Below are positions 15,897 to 24,752 of a stretch of DNA of 58,130 nucleotides, piece after piece. Source of the DNA: Glycomyces buryatensis (GTDB taxonomy: Bacteria; Actinomycetota; Actinomycetes; Mycobacteriales; Micromonosporaceae); NCBI RefSeq assembly GCF_004912275.1, contig NZ_STGY01000016.1:7443-65572 (forward strand), in the 5' to 3' direction. Made by a program: the position numbers and the translations under genes. The notes beneath the pieces were generated by a model. That model saw only the letters and a program-made list of their open reading frames with translations, was not told the origin of the DNA and did not search any database. Position 1 is the first letter of the stretch. Each line of letters starts with the position of its first letter.

Positions 15897-16907
15897 CTAG
15901 TGGTCCTCTTGGTGAGTCCACTCCTTCGATTGCGTCAGGCGGAAGAGGTAGAACAGAGCCGGGCCCACGATGGCTCCCGCCAGTGCCACCGCCACCAGTA
16001 GCCCTTGGAGGGTCGCCGTCGCCCCGGCCGCTTCCTTGATCGTCAGCTCGTCCACCAAGATCCACGGGTACTGGCCCAGGCCCCAGCCCGAAACCACCGA
16101 GGCCACCGCCAGCACCGCCGCCGGCCTGGCCGCCGCGTATCTTCTCCTCCACAGCAGCACCAGCGTCGCGGCTCCCCCCAGTGCCGACAGCGCCATCAGC
16201 GCCGCGGCCCTTCCCGTCAACCCGTCGATCAGGGTCGGCGCGTCCAGGTTCAGCGGGATCAGTGCCGCGAACACTGTTGCACCCGTGGCGATCCCGACAA
16301 GCAGTGTCCTCGCGCGCAGCTGCTCGGCCAGTCGCTCCCGGCCACCCCGCTCAGCATCGGTCGTCAGGAATACGCCCGCCAGGAACGCGCACGTTCCGAC
16401 CGCGATCACCCCGCCGAATACCGAGGTCGGGTTGAGCCACGACGTCCACACGTCCCCGTTCCCGCCCGCCGGAACCCGGCCCGAGGCCAATGCTCCTGCG
16501 ACCGAGCCCAGGAAGAACGGCGTCAGCACCGACGAGACCGCGAAGATCGAGCCGAACAGCCTTGCCTGGCCCATCGTCTCGGCGTTCTTGCGGAACGCGA
16601 AACTCGCCCCGCGCAGTACGATCCCCAAGAGCGCCAACAGCAGCGGCACCATGAGCGTCGTCATCGCGGCCGCGAACGAGGTCGGGAAGGCCGTCCACCA
16701 CATCACCAGCACGTAGATGAGCCAGACGTGGTTGGCCTCCCACACCGGTCCGATGCTGTGGTCGATCAGGGTGCGCGTCGGCGCGCCCCGTCGGCTTCCG
16801 CCTGCCGTGAGGTCGAAGAATCCGGCGCCGAAGTCGGCGCCGCCGAGCACCGCGTATGCGATGACTCCCAAGAACAGTGCGACCGCGACAACTACTTCGA
16901 GGCTCAT
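15897..16907 (-). CDS. cydB: Cytochrome bd-type quinol oxidase subunit II
   Basis: A 336-residue membrane subunit with about eight to nine helices, beginning MSLEVVVAVALFLGVIAYAVLGGADFGAGFFDL, the CydB signature. HVWLIYVLVMWWTAFP and LNPTSVFGG also match the family. It pairs with CydA to form the high-affinity, proton-pump-free terminal oxidase of the cell membrane. The start at 16907 overlaps the cydA stop (ATGA), so the subunits are co-translated. No cydDC assembly transporter is present nearby. Expression is probably set by the Rex-type operator upstream of cydA. Confidence 0.93.
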   Translation of the reverse strand: MSLEVVVAVALFLGVIAYAVLGGADFGAGFFDLTAGGSRRGAPTRTLIDHSIGPVWEANHVWLIYVLVMWWTAFPTSFAAAMTTLMVPLLLALLGIVLRGASFAFRKNAETMGQARLFGSIFAVSSVLTPFFLGSVAGALASGRVPAGGNGDVWTSWLNPTSVFGGVIAVGTCAFLAGVFLTTDAERGGRERLAEQLRARTLLVGIATGATVFAALIPLNLDAPTLIDGLTGRAAALMALSALGGAATLVLLWRRRYAAARPAAVLAVASVVSGWGLGQYPWILVDELTIKEAAGATATLQGLLVAVALAGAIVGPALFYLFRLTQSKEWTHQEDH

Positions 16908-18322
16908 CGCTGCTCCCCCTTCGATGCCGTCGCGCGCTTCGGGCCGTACGGGCTCGGCAGGTCGCCCTCGCCGGCCCTCCAGCGCCTCGCCATCGACCGC
17001 AGGATGATCGCCGCCCCGATCGTCATGCCGCCGTAGAGCACCACCGATGCCCCGTAGAGCAGCCACAGGCTCGAGGTGTAATCCCCGGCGGCCTCGGTGG
17101 TCCGCATGACGCCATAGACGATCCATGGCTGGCGGCCCACCTCGGTCGCGATCCATCCGGCCTCCATGGCGACGACGGCCAGCGGTCCGGCGATCGCCGC
17201 GCCGCGCAGGAACCAGCGGTTGCCGATGAGGTCCGTCCCCCGCCAGCGCATGAACCAGTACACGAGCACGGCGAGCATGAGCATGGTCCCGATGCCCACC
17301 ATGGACTGGAATGCCAGGTGGGTGAGGTTGATCGGCGGCTGGTCCTCGATCGGGATGGTGTCGAGCCCCGGCACCGGTTTGGTCAGCGAGTTCTGCGAGA
17401 TGATCGATCCGAGGTACGGGATGTCAAGCGCGCCTTTGACTTCGCCGTCGATGATGACGCCGCCGAGGCGCAGCGGCGAGGGGCCGTCGGTGGTGGTCTC
17501 GGCGAGTTCGAAGGCGGCGAGCTTGGCGGGCTGGCGCTCGCCCAGTCCGAGCCCGAGGAGGTGGCCGACGAAGGGCTGGATGACGGCCGCGATCGTGGCG
17601 AAGATGAACGGGACGATGAAGCCGAGCCGGTGGTGGCGGTCGCGCCTGCCGCGCAGCATTCCGACGGCGTAGACGCCGGCGATGGAGAAGCCGACGACCA
17701 TGTAGGCGGCGACCCACATGTGCGCGAACTGGCTGAAGGCGTGGGCGTTGAACAGGACCTTCCAAGGCTGGATGTCGGTGATCTCGCCGTCAATGACATT
17801 GAATCCGGTGGGCACGTTCATCCAGGCGTTGACCGCGAGCACGCAGTAGGTGCCGATGATGCCGGTGACGGCCATGGGCAGGACCATGAGCACGTGGCGT
17901 TTCGGTGGTATTCGGCCCCAACCGTAAAGGTAGATGCCGAGGAAGATCGCCTCGACGAAGAACGCGAGGCCTTCGAAGGCGAAGGGCAGTCCGAGGACGT
18001 CGCCGTAGGTGCCCATGAGGCCGGGCCACAGCAGGCCCATCTCGAAGCTGAGGACGGTGCCGGAAACGGCGCCGATGGCGAACAGGACCGCGGAGACCTT
18101 GGCCCATTTCTTGGCGAGGTCGAGCGCGACCTGGTCGTTCTTTCTGATGCCGCGCAGGTGCATCACGAAGATGATCGCGGGGAAGGCGACGCCGAAGCAG
18201 GCCAGGATGATGTGCCAGCCGAGTGACAGCGCCATCTGGTTGCGGGCCGGGAGAAGCCCGGCGGGATCGGGGGCCGACGCGGCCACATCGGACAGGTGGA
18301 GGGCTATGCCTGAGGCCAACAT
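16904..18322 (-). CDS. cydA: Cytochrome bd-type quinol oxidase subunit I
   Basis: A 472-residue heme-bearing subunit. The axial histidine region is LSLGWHIILACFG (His37), a second heme-ligand region is FNAHAFSQFAHMWVAAYM, and the conserved GRQPW motif appears as EVGRQPWIVYGVMRT. The quinol (Q) loop is short, as in actinobacterial bd enzymes. The protein oxidises menaquinol and reduces oxygen at low oxygen tension. The ATG at 18322 has only a weak Shine-Dalgarno. A near-perfect Rex operator lies 41-56 bp upstream. The alternative start Met30 would remove 29 residues ahead of helix 1. Confidence 0.93.
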   Translation of the reverse strand: MLASGIALHLSDVAASAPDPAGLLPARNQMALSLGWHIILACFGVAFPAIIFVMHLRGIRKNDQVALDLAKKWAKVSAVLFAIGAVSGTVLSFEMGLLWPGLMGTYGDVLGLPFAFEGLAFFVEAIFLGIYLYGWGRIPPKRHVLMVLPMAVTGIIGTYCVLAVNAWMNVPTGFNVIDGEITDIQPWKVLFNAHAFSQFAHMWVAAYMVVGFSIAGVYAVGMLRGRRDRHHRLGFIVPFIFATIAAVIQPFVGHLLGLGLGERQPAKLAAFELAETTTDGPSPLRLGGVIIDGEVKGALDIPYLGSIISQNSLTKPVPGLDTIPIEDQPPINLTHLAFQSMVGIGTMLMLAVLVYWFMRWRGTDLIGNRWFLRGAAIAGPLAVVAMEAGWIATEVGRQPWIVYGVMRTTEAAGDYTSSLWLLYGASVVLYGGMTIGAAIILRSMARRWRAGEGDLPSPYGPKRATASKGEQR

Positions 18323-18362
18323 GGCTCGACCGTACGTCCGTTTCCGGCACCGTCCCCAACCT

Positions 18363-18378
18363 TGTGAAAGTTTTCACA
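18363..18378. promoter_or_regulatory. Rex operator (redox-responsive) upstream of cydAB
   Basis: TGTGAAAGTTTTCACA is a perfect palindrome (TGTGAAA-GT-TTTCACA). With the flanking T it matches the Rex consensus TTGTGAA-N4-TTCACAA at 17 of 18 positions. Rex represses cydA in Streptomyces through such sites and releases it when NADH rises. It lies 41 bp before the cydA start, where it would block the promoter. No rex gene is in the window. Confidence 0.8.
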
Positions 18379-18424
18379 TGAAGTCACGCGAGCGTGTCGA
18401 CGGTGCTCCAGTCCTGCGAAGACA

Positions 18425-18521
18425 GTGTTCAAAAAGGTGGAGCACGTGGCAGTGCCGACGGCGCCTGTGCCCCGCAAGGGCCGTGTTCAAAAGGTGGGGA
18501 ACGCGGGAGTGCCGACGGCGC
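18425..18521. repeat. Tandem ~39-bp degenerate repeat, two copies, period 58 bp
   Basis: Copy 1 (18425-18464) and copy 2 (18483-18521) share GTGTTCAAAA, AGGTGG and AGTGCCGACGGCGC with a few mismatches and one base of length difference. A shorter relic (CGACGGTGCTCC) precedes them at about 18398. They lie between cydA and the 3' end of the kinase gene and encode nothing credible. Confidence 0.55.
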
Positions 18522-18569
18522 TCTCGCCGTGAGGCCGCCTTGCCGTCGGGCTTGCGGCGGGCGGGTAGG

Positions 18570-20576
18570 TCAGGTGCCCAGGTTCCAGATGCGTATGGTG
18601 CCGTCGTTGTAGCCGATGACGGCCAGCGCGTGGGCCTTGACCTCGGTGTAGGCGGTGGTCACCGGGATCGCCTCGGGAGCGTCCTCGGCGGTGAGCGGGG
18701 TCCGCTCACCGTCCGCGGTCCTGAGGACGTAGGCCTCCTCGTCCGCGACAGCGAGCAGATGGCCCTTGCCCCCGAGTGGAACCAGCTCCGTGTCGTAGTC
18801 GGTGTCGAAGGGCCCCAGGGGAGCCGGTGCGGACAGCGCGTTCAGGTTCGCCAGGTTCCACCGCTGGTACTCCCCGGTCGTGGCGTTGTGGACCAGCGCG
18901 TACGGGGTCACGCCCTGATAGGCCACCCAGAGGCCGTCGGCGGTGTCCGTGCCCTCGTTCCAGGCTTCGCCGGGGCCGAACTCCTCCGAGCTCGGCTCGC
19001 CGGTGACCGCGTCGTACATGACGGTCCGGCCGTTCTCACCGACGATCGCGACGGCGGCGCGACCCCGGAAGCCCACCAGGGCCGAGCGATCGGCTTCGCC
19101 GGCGCCCTCGAATCGCATACCGCGACTGGAGGTGCCGTCGCCGAGGTCGACCCGCCTGGCGCCCTTGGGGGTCAGCCCGATGAGGATCTGACGGCCCGCT
19201 TCCCCGTAGGTGCTGAACTGCTCGGCCTTCGGCCAGGCGTCGGTGTCGACGGTGGCGACATGCTCGGGTACGGCCCCCAGGTCGGCGACGTCGGCGACGT
19301 GGACGCCGCCTTCGGCACCGATCGCGATCAGGCGGGAGGTGCCGTCGGGAAATGAAGCGGGGAGGAAATCCTTGATCGGTTCGGGGTAGTCCGCTTCGGC
19401 ATGCAGCTCACCGGTTTCGAGATCCCAGAAGCGGACCTCGGCACCCTGGCCGGTGGTGGTGCCGAGCAGCGGCTCCCCCAGGGGGCCTTTGAGGGTCACC
19501 ATCGCGCCGATCTCGTCACCGTGGGCCTGGATCGCGGGCTCGACCTGGGTGAACGCTCCCGCTTCCAGTGCTTCGTCCAGGTCATAGGACGCGGGCTCGG
19601 CCTGGGTGCCCTGGTCGTTCTCGGATGAATCGTCCCAGTAGGGAATCGTGGCGCCGACCGCGGCGAGGAGCACGACCGCGGCCCCGGCGGCGAGCGCGAT
19701 GACTCGGCCCTTGGTACCGCCCTTGAGGTGAAGCAGTCGCCGCGCGAGTGACGGTTTCGGGGCCTGCCCGCGGCAGGCGGCGGCGAGTTCGTCGGCGCTC
19801 GCCCAGCGCTGCGGCGGGTCCTTCTCCAGAGCGCCCATGACGGCGCGGACCGCGAGCTTCGGCGTGGACTTCGGCAGGGGCGGTGGGGGTTTGTGCAAGT
19901 GGCCGTTGATGATCGGGGAGATGCTGGAGCCGGTGAAGGGCGGCCGGCCGGTGAGGCATTCGTAGGCGACCACGCCGAGCGAGTAGATGTCGGAGGAGGG
20001 GCCGGCGCCAAGACCGTCGATCTGCTCGGGCGAGGCGTAGCTGAGCGTCCCGAGGTGGACGTCGGCGCCGGTGAGCGTGGCGTCGTCCTTGACGTGAGCA
20101 ATGCCGAAGTCGAGCAGGCGCGGGTGGTCCTCGGGGTCGACGATGATGTTGGCGGGTTTGACGTCCCGATGGACGATCCCCGCCCGGTGGGCGAAGGCGA
20201 GGGCATCGGCGACCTCGGCGCAGATGCGCATCGCCCGGTCGGTCGGCAACGGCCCGTCGGCGATGACCCGGCTCAACGGGCGGCCCTCGATCAGCTCCAT
20301 GACCAGGTAGGGCCGGTAGCCCTCGGGACCGTAGTCCTCGCCGTAGTCGTAGAGGACGGCGATGCCGGGATGCCGGAGCGCCGCGATCGCTTGGGCCTCG
20401 CGCTGGAAGCGGGCTCTCGCGCGGTCCTCGCTCTCGAAGCCGCCGGCGCGGAAGAGCTTGACGGCGACCTCGCGCTTGAGCACGGTGTCGAAGGCGCGCC
20501 AGACCTCGCCCATGCCGCCCTCGCCGATGCACTCGTCGAGCCGGTATCGCTGCGCGATCGGCAATCGGGGGGCCAC
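18570..20576 (-). CDS. Transmembrane Ser/Thr protein kinase with extracellular beta-propeller-like sensor
   Basis: A 668-residue Hanks-type kinase. The kinase domain covers about 10-270: glycine loop IGEGGMGEVW, Lys40, HRDVKPANI (136-144, catalytic Asp138), DFGIA (156-160), and the activation segment LGTLSYASPEQ. One transmembrane helix spans about 292-314. The C-terminal ~350 residues contain WD40/PQQ-like blades (VRFWDLETGELHAEADY at the start, TIRIWNLGT at the very end), probably forming an extracellular sensor. The ATG at 20576 is close behind CTAGGAGGAACG. It is transcribed alone, away from cydAB. The sensed signal is unknown. Confidence 0.9.
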   Translation of the reverse strand: MAPRLPIAQRYRLDECIGEGGMGEVWRAFDTVLKREVAVKLFRAGGFESEDRARARFQREAQAIAALRHPGIAVLYDYGEDYGPEGYRPYLVMELIEGRPLSRVIADGPLPTDRAMRICAEVADALAFAHRAGIVHRDVKPANIIVDPEDHPRLLDFGIAHVKDDATLTGADVHLGTLSYASPEQIDGLGAGPSSDIYSLGVVAYECLTGRPPFTGSSISPIINGHLHKPPPPLPKSTPKLAVRAVMGALEKDPPQRWASADELAAACRGQAPKPSLARRLLHLKGGTKGRVIALAAGAAVVLLAAVGATIPYWDDSSENDQGTQAEPASYDLDEALEAGAFTQVEPAIQAHGDEIGAMVTLKGPLGEPLLGTTTGQGAEVRFWDLETGELHAEADYPEPIKDFLPASFPDGTSRLIAIGAEGGVHVADVADLGAVPEHVATVDTDAWPKAEQFSTYGEAGRQILIGLTPKGARRVDLGDGTSSRGMRFEGAGEADRSALVGFRGRAAVAIVGENGRTVMYDAVTGEPSSEEFGPGEAWNEGTDTADGLWVAYQGVTPYALVHNATTGEYQRWNLANLNALSAPAPLGPFDTDYDTELVPLGGKGHLLAVADEEAYVLRTADGERTPLTAEDAPEAIPVTTAYTEVKAHALAVIGYNDGTIRIWNLGT

Positions 20577-20679
20577 CGGCGTTCCTCCTAGTTAGGGATC
20601 AGTGCCGATCCTAGGCGCCGGGGTCAAACCGGCCCGACGCCGCCGCCGGGACGTTCAAAACCGAGGACGCGCACGCGAA

Positions 20680-20717
20680 GACGGCTCCCGACCATGGTGC
20701 ACAGGCCGGGAGCCGTC
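20680..20717. terminator. Hairpin downstream of the PL1 pectate lyase
   Basis: The 11-bp perfect stem GACGGCTCCCG/CGGGAGCCGTC (20680-20690 and 20707-20717) with a 16-nt loop lies 68 bp past the PL1 stop and before the kinase gene. It lacks a T-run, as is common for actinobacterial terminators. Confidence 0.55.
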
Positions 20718-20784
20718 GTCGGATTCAATTGGGGCCGAGGCGGATCGCTCAGTTACGGCCGCCCCGACGCGCTGCGGACGCGGA

Positions 20785-21924
20785 TTAGATCTGGCCGACT
20801 CCGGCGCCCGCCGAGACCTGCGCCTTGGCCTCGTCGGGGGTCAGCGCTGTGTAGTCGTAGTCGACGGTGAAGGACCCGGTCGAGGTCAGGTGATCGCTCG
20901 GCGAGTTCTCGTAGACGTTGTCCACCAGGTTCCAGAACCCCGGCTCGTCGCTGCCGTACCACCAGCCGACCGGTCCGTGGATGTCGCCGGTGGTCTCGTC
21001 GGCCTCGCCGTCGCCGACGTTCTCAAAGAAGTTGCCCTCCACCAGAACCTCGGCTCCCATGCGACAGTTGACCGCCGTCTCGACCACGTCCAACAGGTAG
21101 TTGTTGAGGAAGTGGACGTGCGAGCGGCGGATCAGCGGCACGCGCGAGTTCACGTTGTCGAAGAAGTTGTTCGCGTACGTGATGTAGTCGCCGTTGGCGC
21201 CCTCGGAGTCGCTGGAGGCGGTCAGCATCGTCTTCCAGGAGTCGTGGAGGTAGTTCCACGAGACGGTGATGTACTGCGACTCGCCCTTGACGTCGATCAG
21301 GCCGTCGTAGAAGTCCTTGTCGACGTCCGGGTAGTCGTTGTAGATCTCGTTGTGGTCGATCCAGACGTTGGAGCTCGCGCTCTGAATGCCGATCCCGTCC
21401 CCCTCGCCCTCGGCCACGTGGTGGATCGTGAGGTTGCGGATGACGATGTTGGTGGCCCACGAGAGGTTGATCCCGACGCCGTTGAACACGCCGGAGGTGC
21501 CCACGCCGAGCAGCGAGACATTGCTGACGTCCTTGACGTCGAGCTTCTCGAAGTCCCCCGCGCCGATGGTCTGGTCGATGTGGACGACCAGGCCGTCGTC
21601 GGGGGTGTCCTGGTGGGCGTCGAGCAGGTCCTGGAGCGCGCCGGCGCCGCCGGCCTCCGAGAGGGTGACCTCGTTGACGGTCGCGCCGCCGTAGCCGCCG
21701 GTGGTGCCGCCGTTCTGGGCGGCGTAGCCGATCGGGGAATCGCTCTGTGCCGCGCCGAGTGCGGTGCCGCCCGCGGACTCCTCGGTGGAGGCCGATGCCG
21801 GGTTGAGGGCGGCGACCACGCCGGTCGGGAGCGCGATGCCGGCGAGCGCGACGCCGCCGAGCTTGGCGAGCCTCCGACGCGAGGTACGGGGTCCATTGAA
21901 TGAGTTGTCCGAGGTTGGTTCCAC
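20785..21924 (-). CDS. Secreted pectate lyase, PL1 family
   Basis: A 379-residue extracellular lyase cleaving de-esterified homogalacturonan. The N-terminus carries a twin-arginine motif, SRRRLAK, followed by a hydrophobic stretch and ASAST, so Tat export is likely. The parallel beta-helix core shows the PL1 landmarks VWIDHNEIYND, YDGLIDVKGESQYITVSWNYLHDSWK and RVPLIRRSHVHFLNNY, including the catalytic arginine region and Asp residues for calcium. The start is taken as GTG 21924 because GAGAAAAGGAACA lies just upstream; an ATG at 22029 would place the operator inside the gene. A LacI-type operator (21982-21997) precedes it, and it is divergent from the lacI gene that probably controls it. Confidence 0.92.
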   Translation of the reverse strand: MEPTSDNSFNGPRTSRRRLAKLGGVALAGIALPTGVVAALNPASASTEESAGGTALGAAQSDSPIGYAAQNGGTTGGYGGATVNEVTLSEAGGAGALQDLLDAHQDTPDDGLVVHIDQTIGAGDFEKLDVKDVSNVSLLGVGTSGVFNGVGINLSWATNIVIRNLTIHHVAEGEGDGIGIQSASSNVWIDHNEIYNDYPDVDKDFYDGLIDVKGESQYITVSWNYLHDSWKTMLTASSDSEGANGDYITYANNFFDNVNSRVPLIRRSHVHFLNNYLLDVVETAVNCRMGAEVLVEGNFFENVGDGEADETTGDIHGPVGWWYGSDEPGFWNLVDNVYENSPSDHLTSTGSFTVDYDYTALTPDEAKAQVSAGAGVGQI

Positions 21925-21981
21925 TGTTCCTTTTCTCCTGATTCCGCCGGACCCGATTGGGCCCGATCTGCGGGGATTTGT

Positions 21982-21997
21982 GTGCAAACGATTGCAC
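21982..21997. promoter_or_regulatory. LacI-type operator O1 upstream of the PL1 gene
   Basis: GTGCAAACGATTGCAC is a near-perfect palindrome with a central CG. Its complement contains TGCAATCGTTTGCA, identical to the site before the PL9 gene (26750-26763). It lies 58 bp upstream of the PL1 GTG. Confidence 0.7.
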
Positions 21998-22077
21998 GAC
22001 ACCCTACGATAAACATTGAGAGAAGTCAATACTTGATTCGCAATACGATCGACTCGGATCGGGCGGCCGCCGACGCG

Positions 22078-22092
22078 CCGAAACGATTTCGG
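22078..22092. promoter_or_regulatory. Second palindrome between the PL1 and lacI genes
   Basis: CCGAAACGATTTCGG has arms CCGAAA/TTTCGG around CGA. It resembles a LacI/GalR site but differs in sequence from O1-O3, so it may bind another regulator or be a weaker auxiliary site. Confidence 0.4.
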
Positions 22093-22116
22093 TCCCCCCC
22101 TGGGCTTGCCCGGGGA

Positions 22117-22128
22117 GCAATCGTTTGC
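22117..22128. promoter_or_regulatory. LacI-type operator O2 upstream of the lacI gene
   Basis: GCAATCGTTTGC, the same 12-mer as in O1 and O3, lies 51 bp upstream of the preferred GTG start of the regulator. This points to autoregulation. Confidence 0.65.
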
Positions 22129-22178
22129 GTACTTTAATGGAAGATTATCGATCCAATCGAACCGACAGGACCCCCTCA

Positions 22179-23177
22179 GTGGCCGTGACCATCAAAGACG
22201 TCGCCCGAGAGGCGCAGGTGCACATGTCGACCGTGTCCCGCGCGTTCTCGATGCCGCACCGACTCCGTCCGGAGACCCGCGACCGGGTCCTGGAGGCGGC
22301 CCGCATCCTGGGCTACCGGCCCAGCCGCGTCGCCCGGGCGCTCACCACCGGCCGCACCCGCAATATCGGCTTCATCGTCGCCGACATCGCCAACCCATTC
22401 TTTCCACCCATGATCAAGGCCGCCGAGCACACCGCCCGCTCCCGCGACCACCACCTGTTCATCGCCGACGCCTCCGAGGACCCGGCTATCGAGGCCGAGC
22501 TGGTCGACGCGCTGGCCAAGCAGGTCGACGGGGTCATCCTGTGCGGGCCGCGCATCGCCAACGCCAAGATCGAGAACCTCTCCGAGACGATCCCGATCGC
22601 CCTGGTCAACCGCAAGGTCACCGGCATTCCATCGGTGACGATGGACGTCGTCCACGGCGCGCGCGTCGCCATTCGCCACCTCTTGGATCTCGGCCACGAA
22701 CGGCTGGCGTACGTGTCCGGCCCGCGCCAATCGTGGACCAACACCCAGATCCGCCGGACCGTCGGCGCGACCGCCGGGGACCGCGGCACGGTCACCGTCC
22801 TGGGCCCCAACACCCCCACCGAGGACGCGGGCATGGCCGTCGCCGCGGAGATCGTCCGCACCGGCGTGACAGCGGTGCTCGCCTACAACGACCTCATCGC
22901 GATCGGCATCATCGAGGGCCTGGACGCGCTCGGGGTCTCCGTCCCGGGCGACGTGAGCGTCATCGGCATCGACGACACCGTCCTGGGCCGCCTGACCCGG
23001 CCGCGCCTGACCACCATCAACGTCCCGACCGCCGACGCCGGCACCGCCGCGGTCGACCTGCTGCTCCAGTACACCGCCGGCGACGAGGATGCCTCCCGCC
23101 CGGCCGCCCACGTCTCGCTCCCGACCGAGCTGATCATCCGCGACTCGACCGCGCCGCCGCGAGGGAGCGGCAGCTGA
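22179..23177 (+). CDS. LacI family transcriptional regulator, probable pectinolysis repressor
   Basis: About 332 residues. The helix-turn-helix is VTIKDVAREAQVHMSTVSRAF (residues ~3-23), followed by the hinge helix PSRVARALTTGRT. The rest is a periplasmic-binding-protein-like sensor domain (NIGFIVADIANPFFPPMIKAAE, then GDVSVIGIDDTVLGRLTRPRLTTI). GTG 22179 is preferred: AGGA lies 8 bp upstream and the family motif starts two residues later. In-frame starts at 22125 (TTG) and 22137 (ATG) would overlap or abut operator O2. It is divergent from PL1, and the same operator stands before PL1, this gene and PL9. The inducer is probably an oligogalacturonide; this is inferred. Confidence 0.88.
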   Translation: MAVTIKDVAREAQVHMSTVSRAFSMPHRLRPETRDRVLEAARILGYRPSRVARALTTGRTRNIGFIVADIANPFFPPMIKAAEHTARSRDHHLFIADASEDPAIEAELVDALAKQVDGVILCGPRIANAKIENLSETIPIALVNRKVTGIPSVTMDVVHGARVAIRHLLDLGHERLAYVSGPRQSWTNTQIRRTVGATAGDRGTVTVLGPNTPTEDAGMAVAAEIVRTGVTAVLAYNDLIAIGIIEGLDALGVSVPGDVSVIGIDDTVLGRLTRPRLTTINVPTADAGTAAVDLLLQYTAGDEDASRPAAHVSLPTELIIRDSTAPPRGSGS

Positions 23178-23201
23178 ACCACATCGGCCCCGGGACAGGC
23201 C

Positions 23202-23843
23202 CTAGCCGAACAGCCGGCTCGCCAGCACCGCCGCCTGCGTCCGGCGCTTGAGCCCGAGCTTGGACAGAATGCGCGTGACGTAGTTCTTCACGGTCTTCTC
23301 GGCCAGGTGCACCTGCTCGGCGATCTCCCGGTTGGTCATCCCCTCGCCGATCAGTTCGAGGATCCGCCGCTCCTGGCTGGAAAGGGACTCGAGCTCCGGC
23401 GAGCGTCCCGGGCCCGAGCGCAGCCGCTCCAGCACCGCGCCGGTCACGCGCGAGTCCAGCAGGGACGCCCCCGCCGCCACCGTCCGGACCGCGTCCACCA
23501 GTTCGGTGCCCCGGACCTGCTTGAGCAGGATCCCGGCCGCCCCGGCCTCGATCGCCGCGAACAACACCTCATCGTCCTCATGGGACGTGAGCACGATGAC
23601 GGCGACCTGGTCGTCCGCGGCCCTGACCCGGCGGCACACCTCGATGCCGTCCCCGTCCGGCAGGCGCGCATCCACCACCAGCACGTCGGGGCGGCTCGCG
23701 GGCACCCGCCGCAGCGCCTCGGCCACCGACGAGGCCTCCCCGACCACCTCGATGTCGGCCTCGCGCCCGAACAGCTCGCACAGACCCCGCCGGACCACCT
23801 CGTGGTCATCGAGCAGGAACACCCTGATCACCGCGGTCTCCAT
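23202..23843 (-). CDS. NarL/LuxR-family response regulator (DevR-like)
   Basis: A 213-residue two-component regulator. The receiver domain has FLLDDHEVVRRGL, the phospho-acceptor in DVLVVDARLPDGDGIEV (Asp58), VLTSHE and LLKQ. The C-terminal LuxR-type HTH is LSSQERRILELIGEGMTNREIAEQVHLAEKTVKNYVTRILSKLGLKRRTQ. The overall sequence resembles the hypoxia regulator DevR/DosR, but no sensor kinase is adjacent. The ATG at 23843 is preferred over one 17 codons upstream because GGAGAGG lies a short distance ahead. The convergent lacI gene ends 24 bp away. Confidence 0.88.
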   Translation of the reverse strand: METAVIRVFLLDDHEVVRRGLCELFGREADIEVVGEASSVAEALRRVPASRPDVLVVDARLPDGDGIEVCRRVRAADDQVAVIVLTSHEDDEVLFAAIEAGAAGILLKQVRGTELVDAVRTVAAGASLLDSRVTGAVLERLRSGPGRSPELESLSSQERRILELIGEGMTNREIAEQVHLAEKTVKNYVTRILSKLGLKRRTQAAVLASRLFG

Positions 23844-23951
23844 CTTCGAACGGTACCTCTCCCGCCGGCCCGAATACGGGCTGGTCATCGTCACGGACCT
23901 CGGGAGCCACCTGGACAGATCACGGTCGGGTTCACCCCGTCGCGGGATCCC

Positions 23952-24566
23952 TCAGGGGCGCTTGAGCATCGCTTGCACCCGCGGCGGGAGCACCGGGTAC
24001 TCCACGCAAGTCGATCGGTCGTAGAGCACCAGCCAGAGGTACCAGAGGACCGAGGCCATGGCCAGGGGCGACACGGTGAAAGCCAGCACCCAGGGAATGG
24101 TCATGGCCGATGCGACAAGGATCGCCAGCGCCAGGGTGACCAGGGCGCCCGCAGTGGAGGTTGCGAGCGCACCGGTGCCGGGTCGGTGCAGGCGCCTCCA
24201 GGTCCGAATACAGGAGACGAACGCGCCGATCGCGAATGCCATGCAGATGAGCATTGCCGTTCCGATGGCCGTCAACAGCACGTCGTAGGAGACCATTCCC
24301 CACAGGAGTGACACCGCGCCGGCGAAGAAAAGACCGGCGGCCGAGACGAGCGAGGCGAAGACCAAGGTCACCACCAGTGCGAACAGCGCTTGCCAGGAGG
24401 GCTGCAACTGGTGGAGCCTGACGCGGTGCCAGCACGGTGCGGGTGCGGGCGCGCGCCGGATGCTTTGCCTTCGTGGGGGTACGGGCTTCTGACTCACTTC
24501 GTATTCGGCGGGTTCGACCCAGATCCGGCCGGTACCCGTGTCTGCGGGCGGAGTCTGATGATCCAT
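23952..24566 (-). CDS. Hypothetical membrane protein, four predicted helices
   Basis: A 204-residue protein with a charged N-terminus of about 60 residues. Hydrophobic segments follow at about 61-80 ([21 protein letters not shown]), 85-115, 130-152 and 157-180. The cytosolic tail contains [19 protein letters not shown] do not recognise a family. It is divergent from the DUF574 methyltransferase with a 186-bp gap, and its 3' end is about 108 bp upstream of the response-regulator start on the same strand. The coding frame is supported by membrane-protein composition; a longer overlapping frame to 24783 looks non-coding. Confidence 0.65.
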   Translation of the reverse strand: MDHQTPPADTGTGRIWVEPAEYEVSQKPVPPRRQSIRRAPAPAPCWHRVRLHQLQPSWQALFALVVTLVFASLVSAAGLFFAGAVSLLWGMVSYDVLLTAIGTAMLICMAFAIGAFVSCIRTWRRLHRPGTGALATSTAGALVTLALAILVASAMTIPWVLAFTVSPLAMASVLWYLWLVLYDRSTCVEYPVLPPRVQAMLKRP

Positions 24567-24752
24567 AATCGGCTACCGTACGGGGTCGGGTGCGTCGGGG
24601 CCAGCCTCGGCAAGGGATCCGACAGTTGGGGTTGTGGGGAATCCTATTCGTCGCGTACGAGGAGTAGCCTGAAAGTGATGCCCCGCGCCTGTGGCGGTGG
24701 GGCTGCTTCGATTCTTCCCATTCGACCCTTCGCGCCGATAGGACCATCGACG

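Noticed and set aside
24390..24752. Extended N-terminus of the DUF574 methyltransferase
   Set aside because: The sequence before about residue 122 of that frame has no family similarity and crosses the divergent promoter region.
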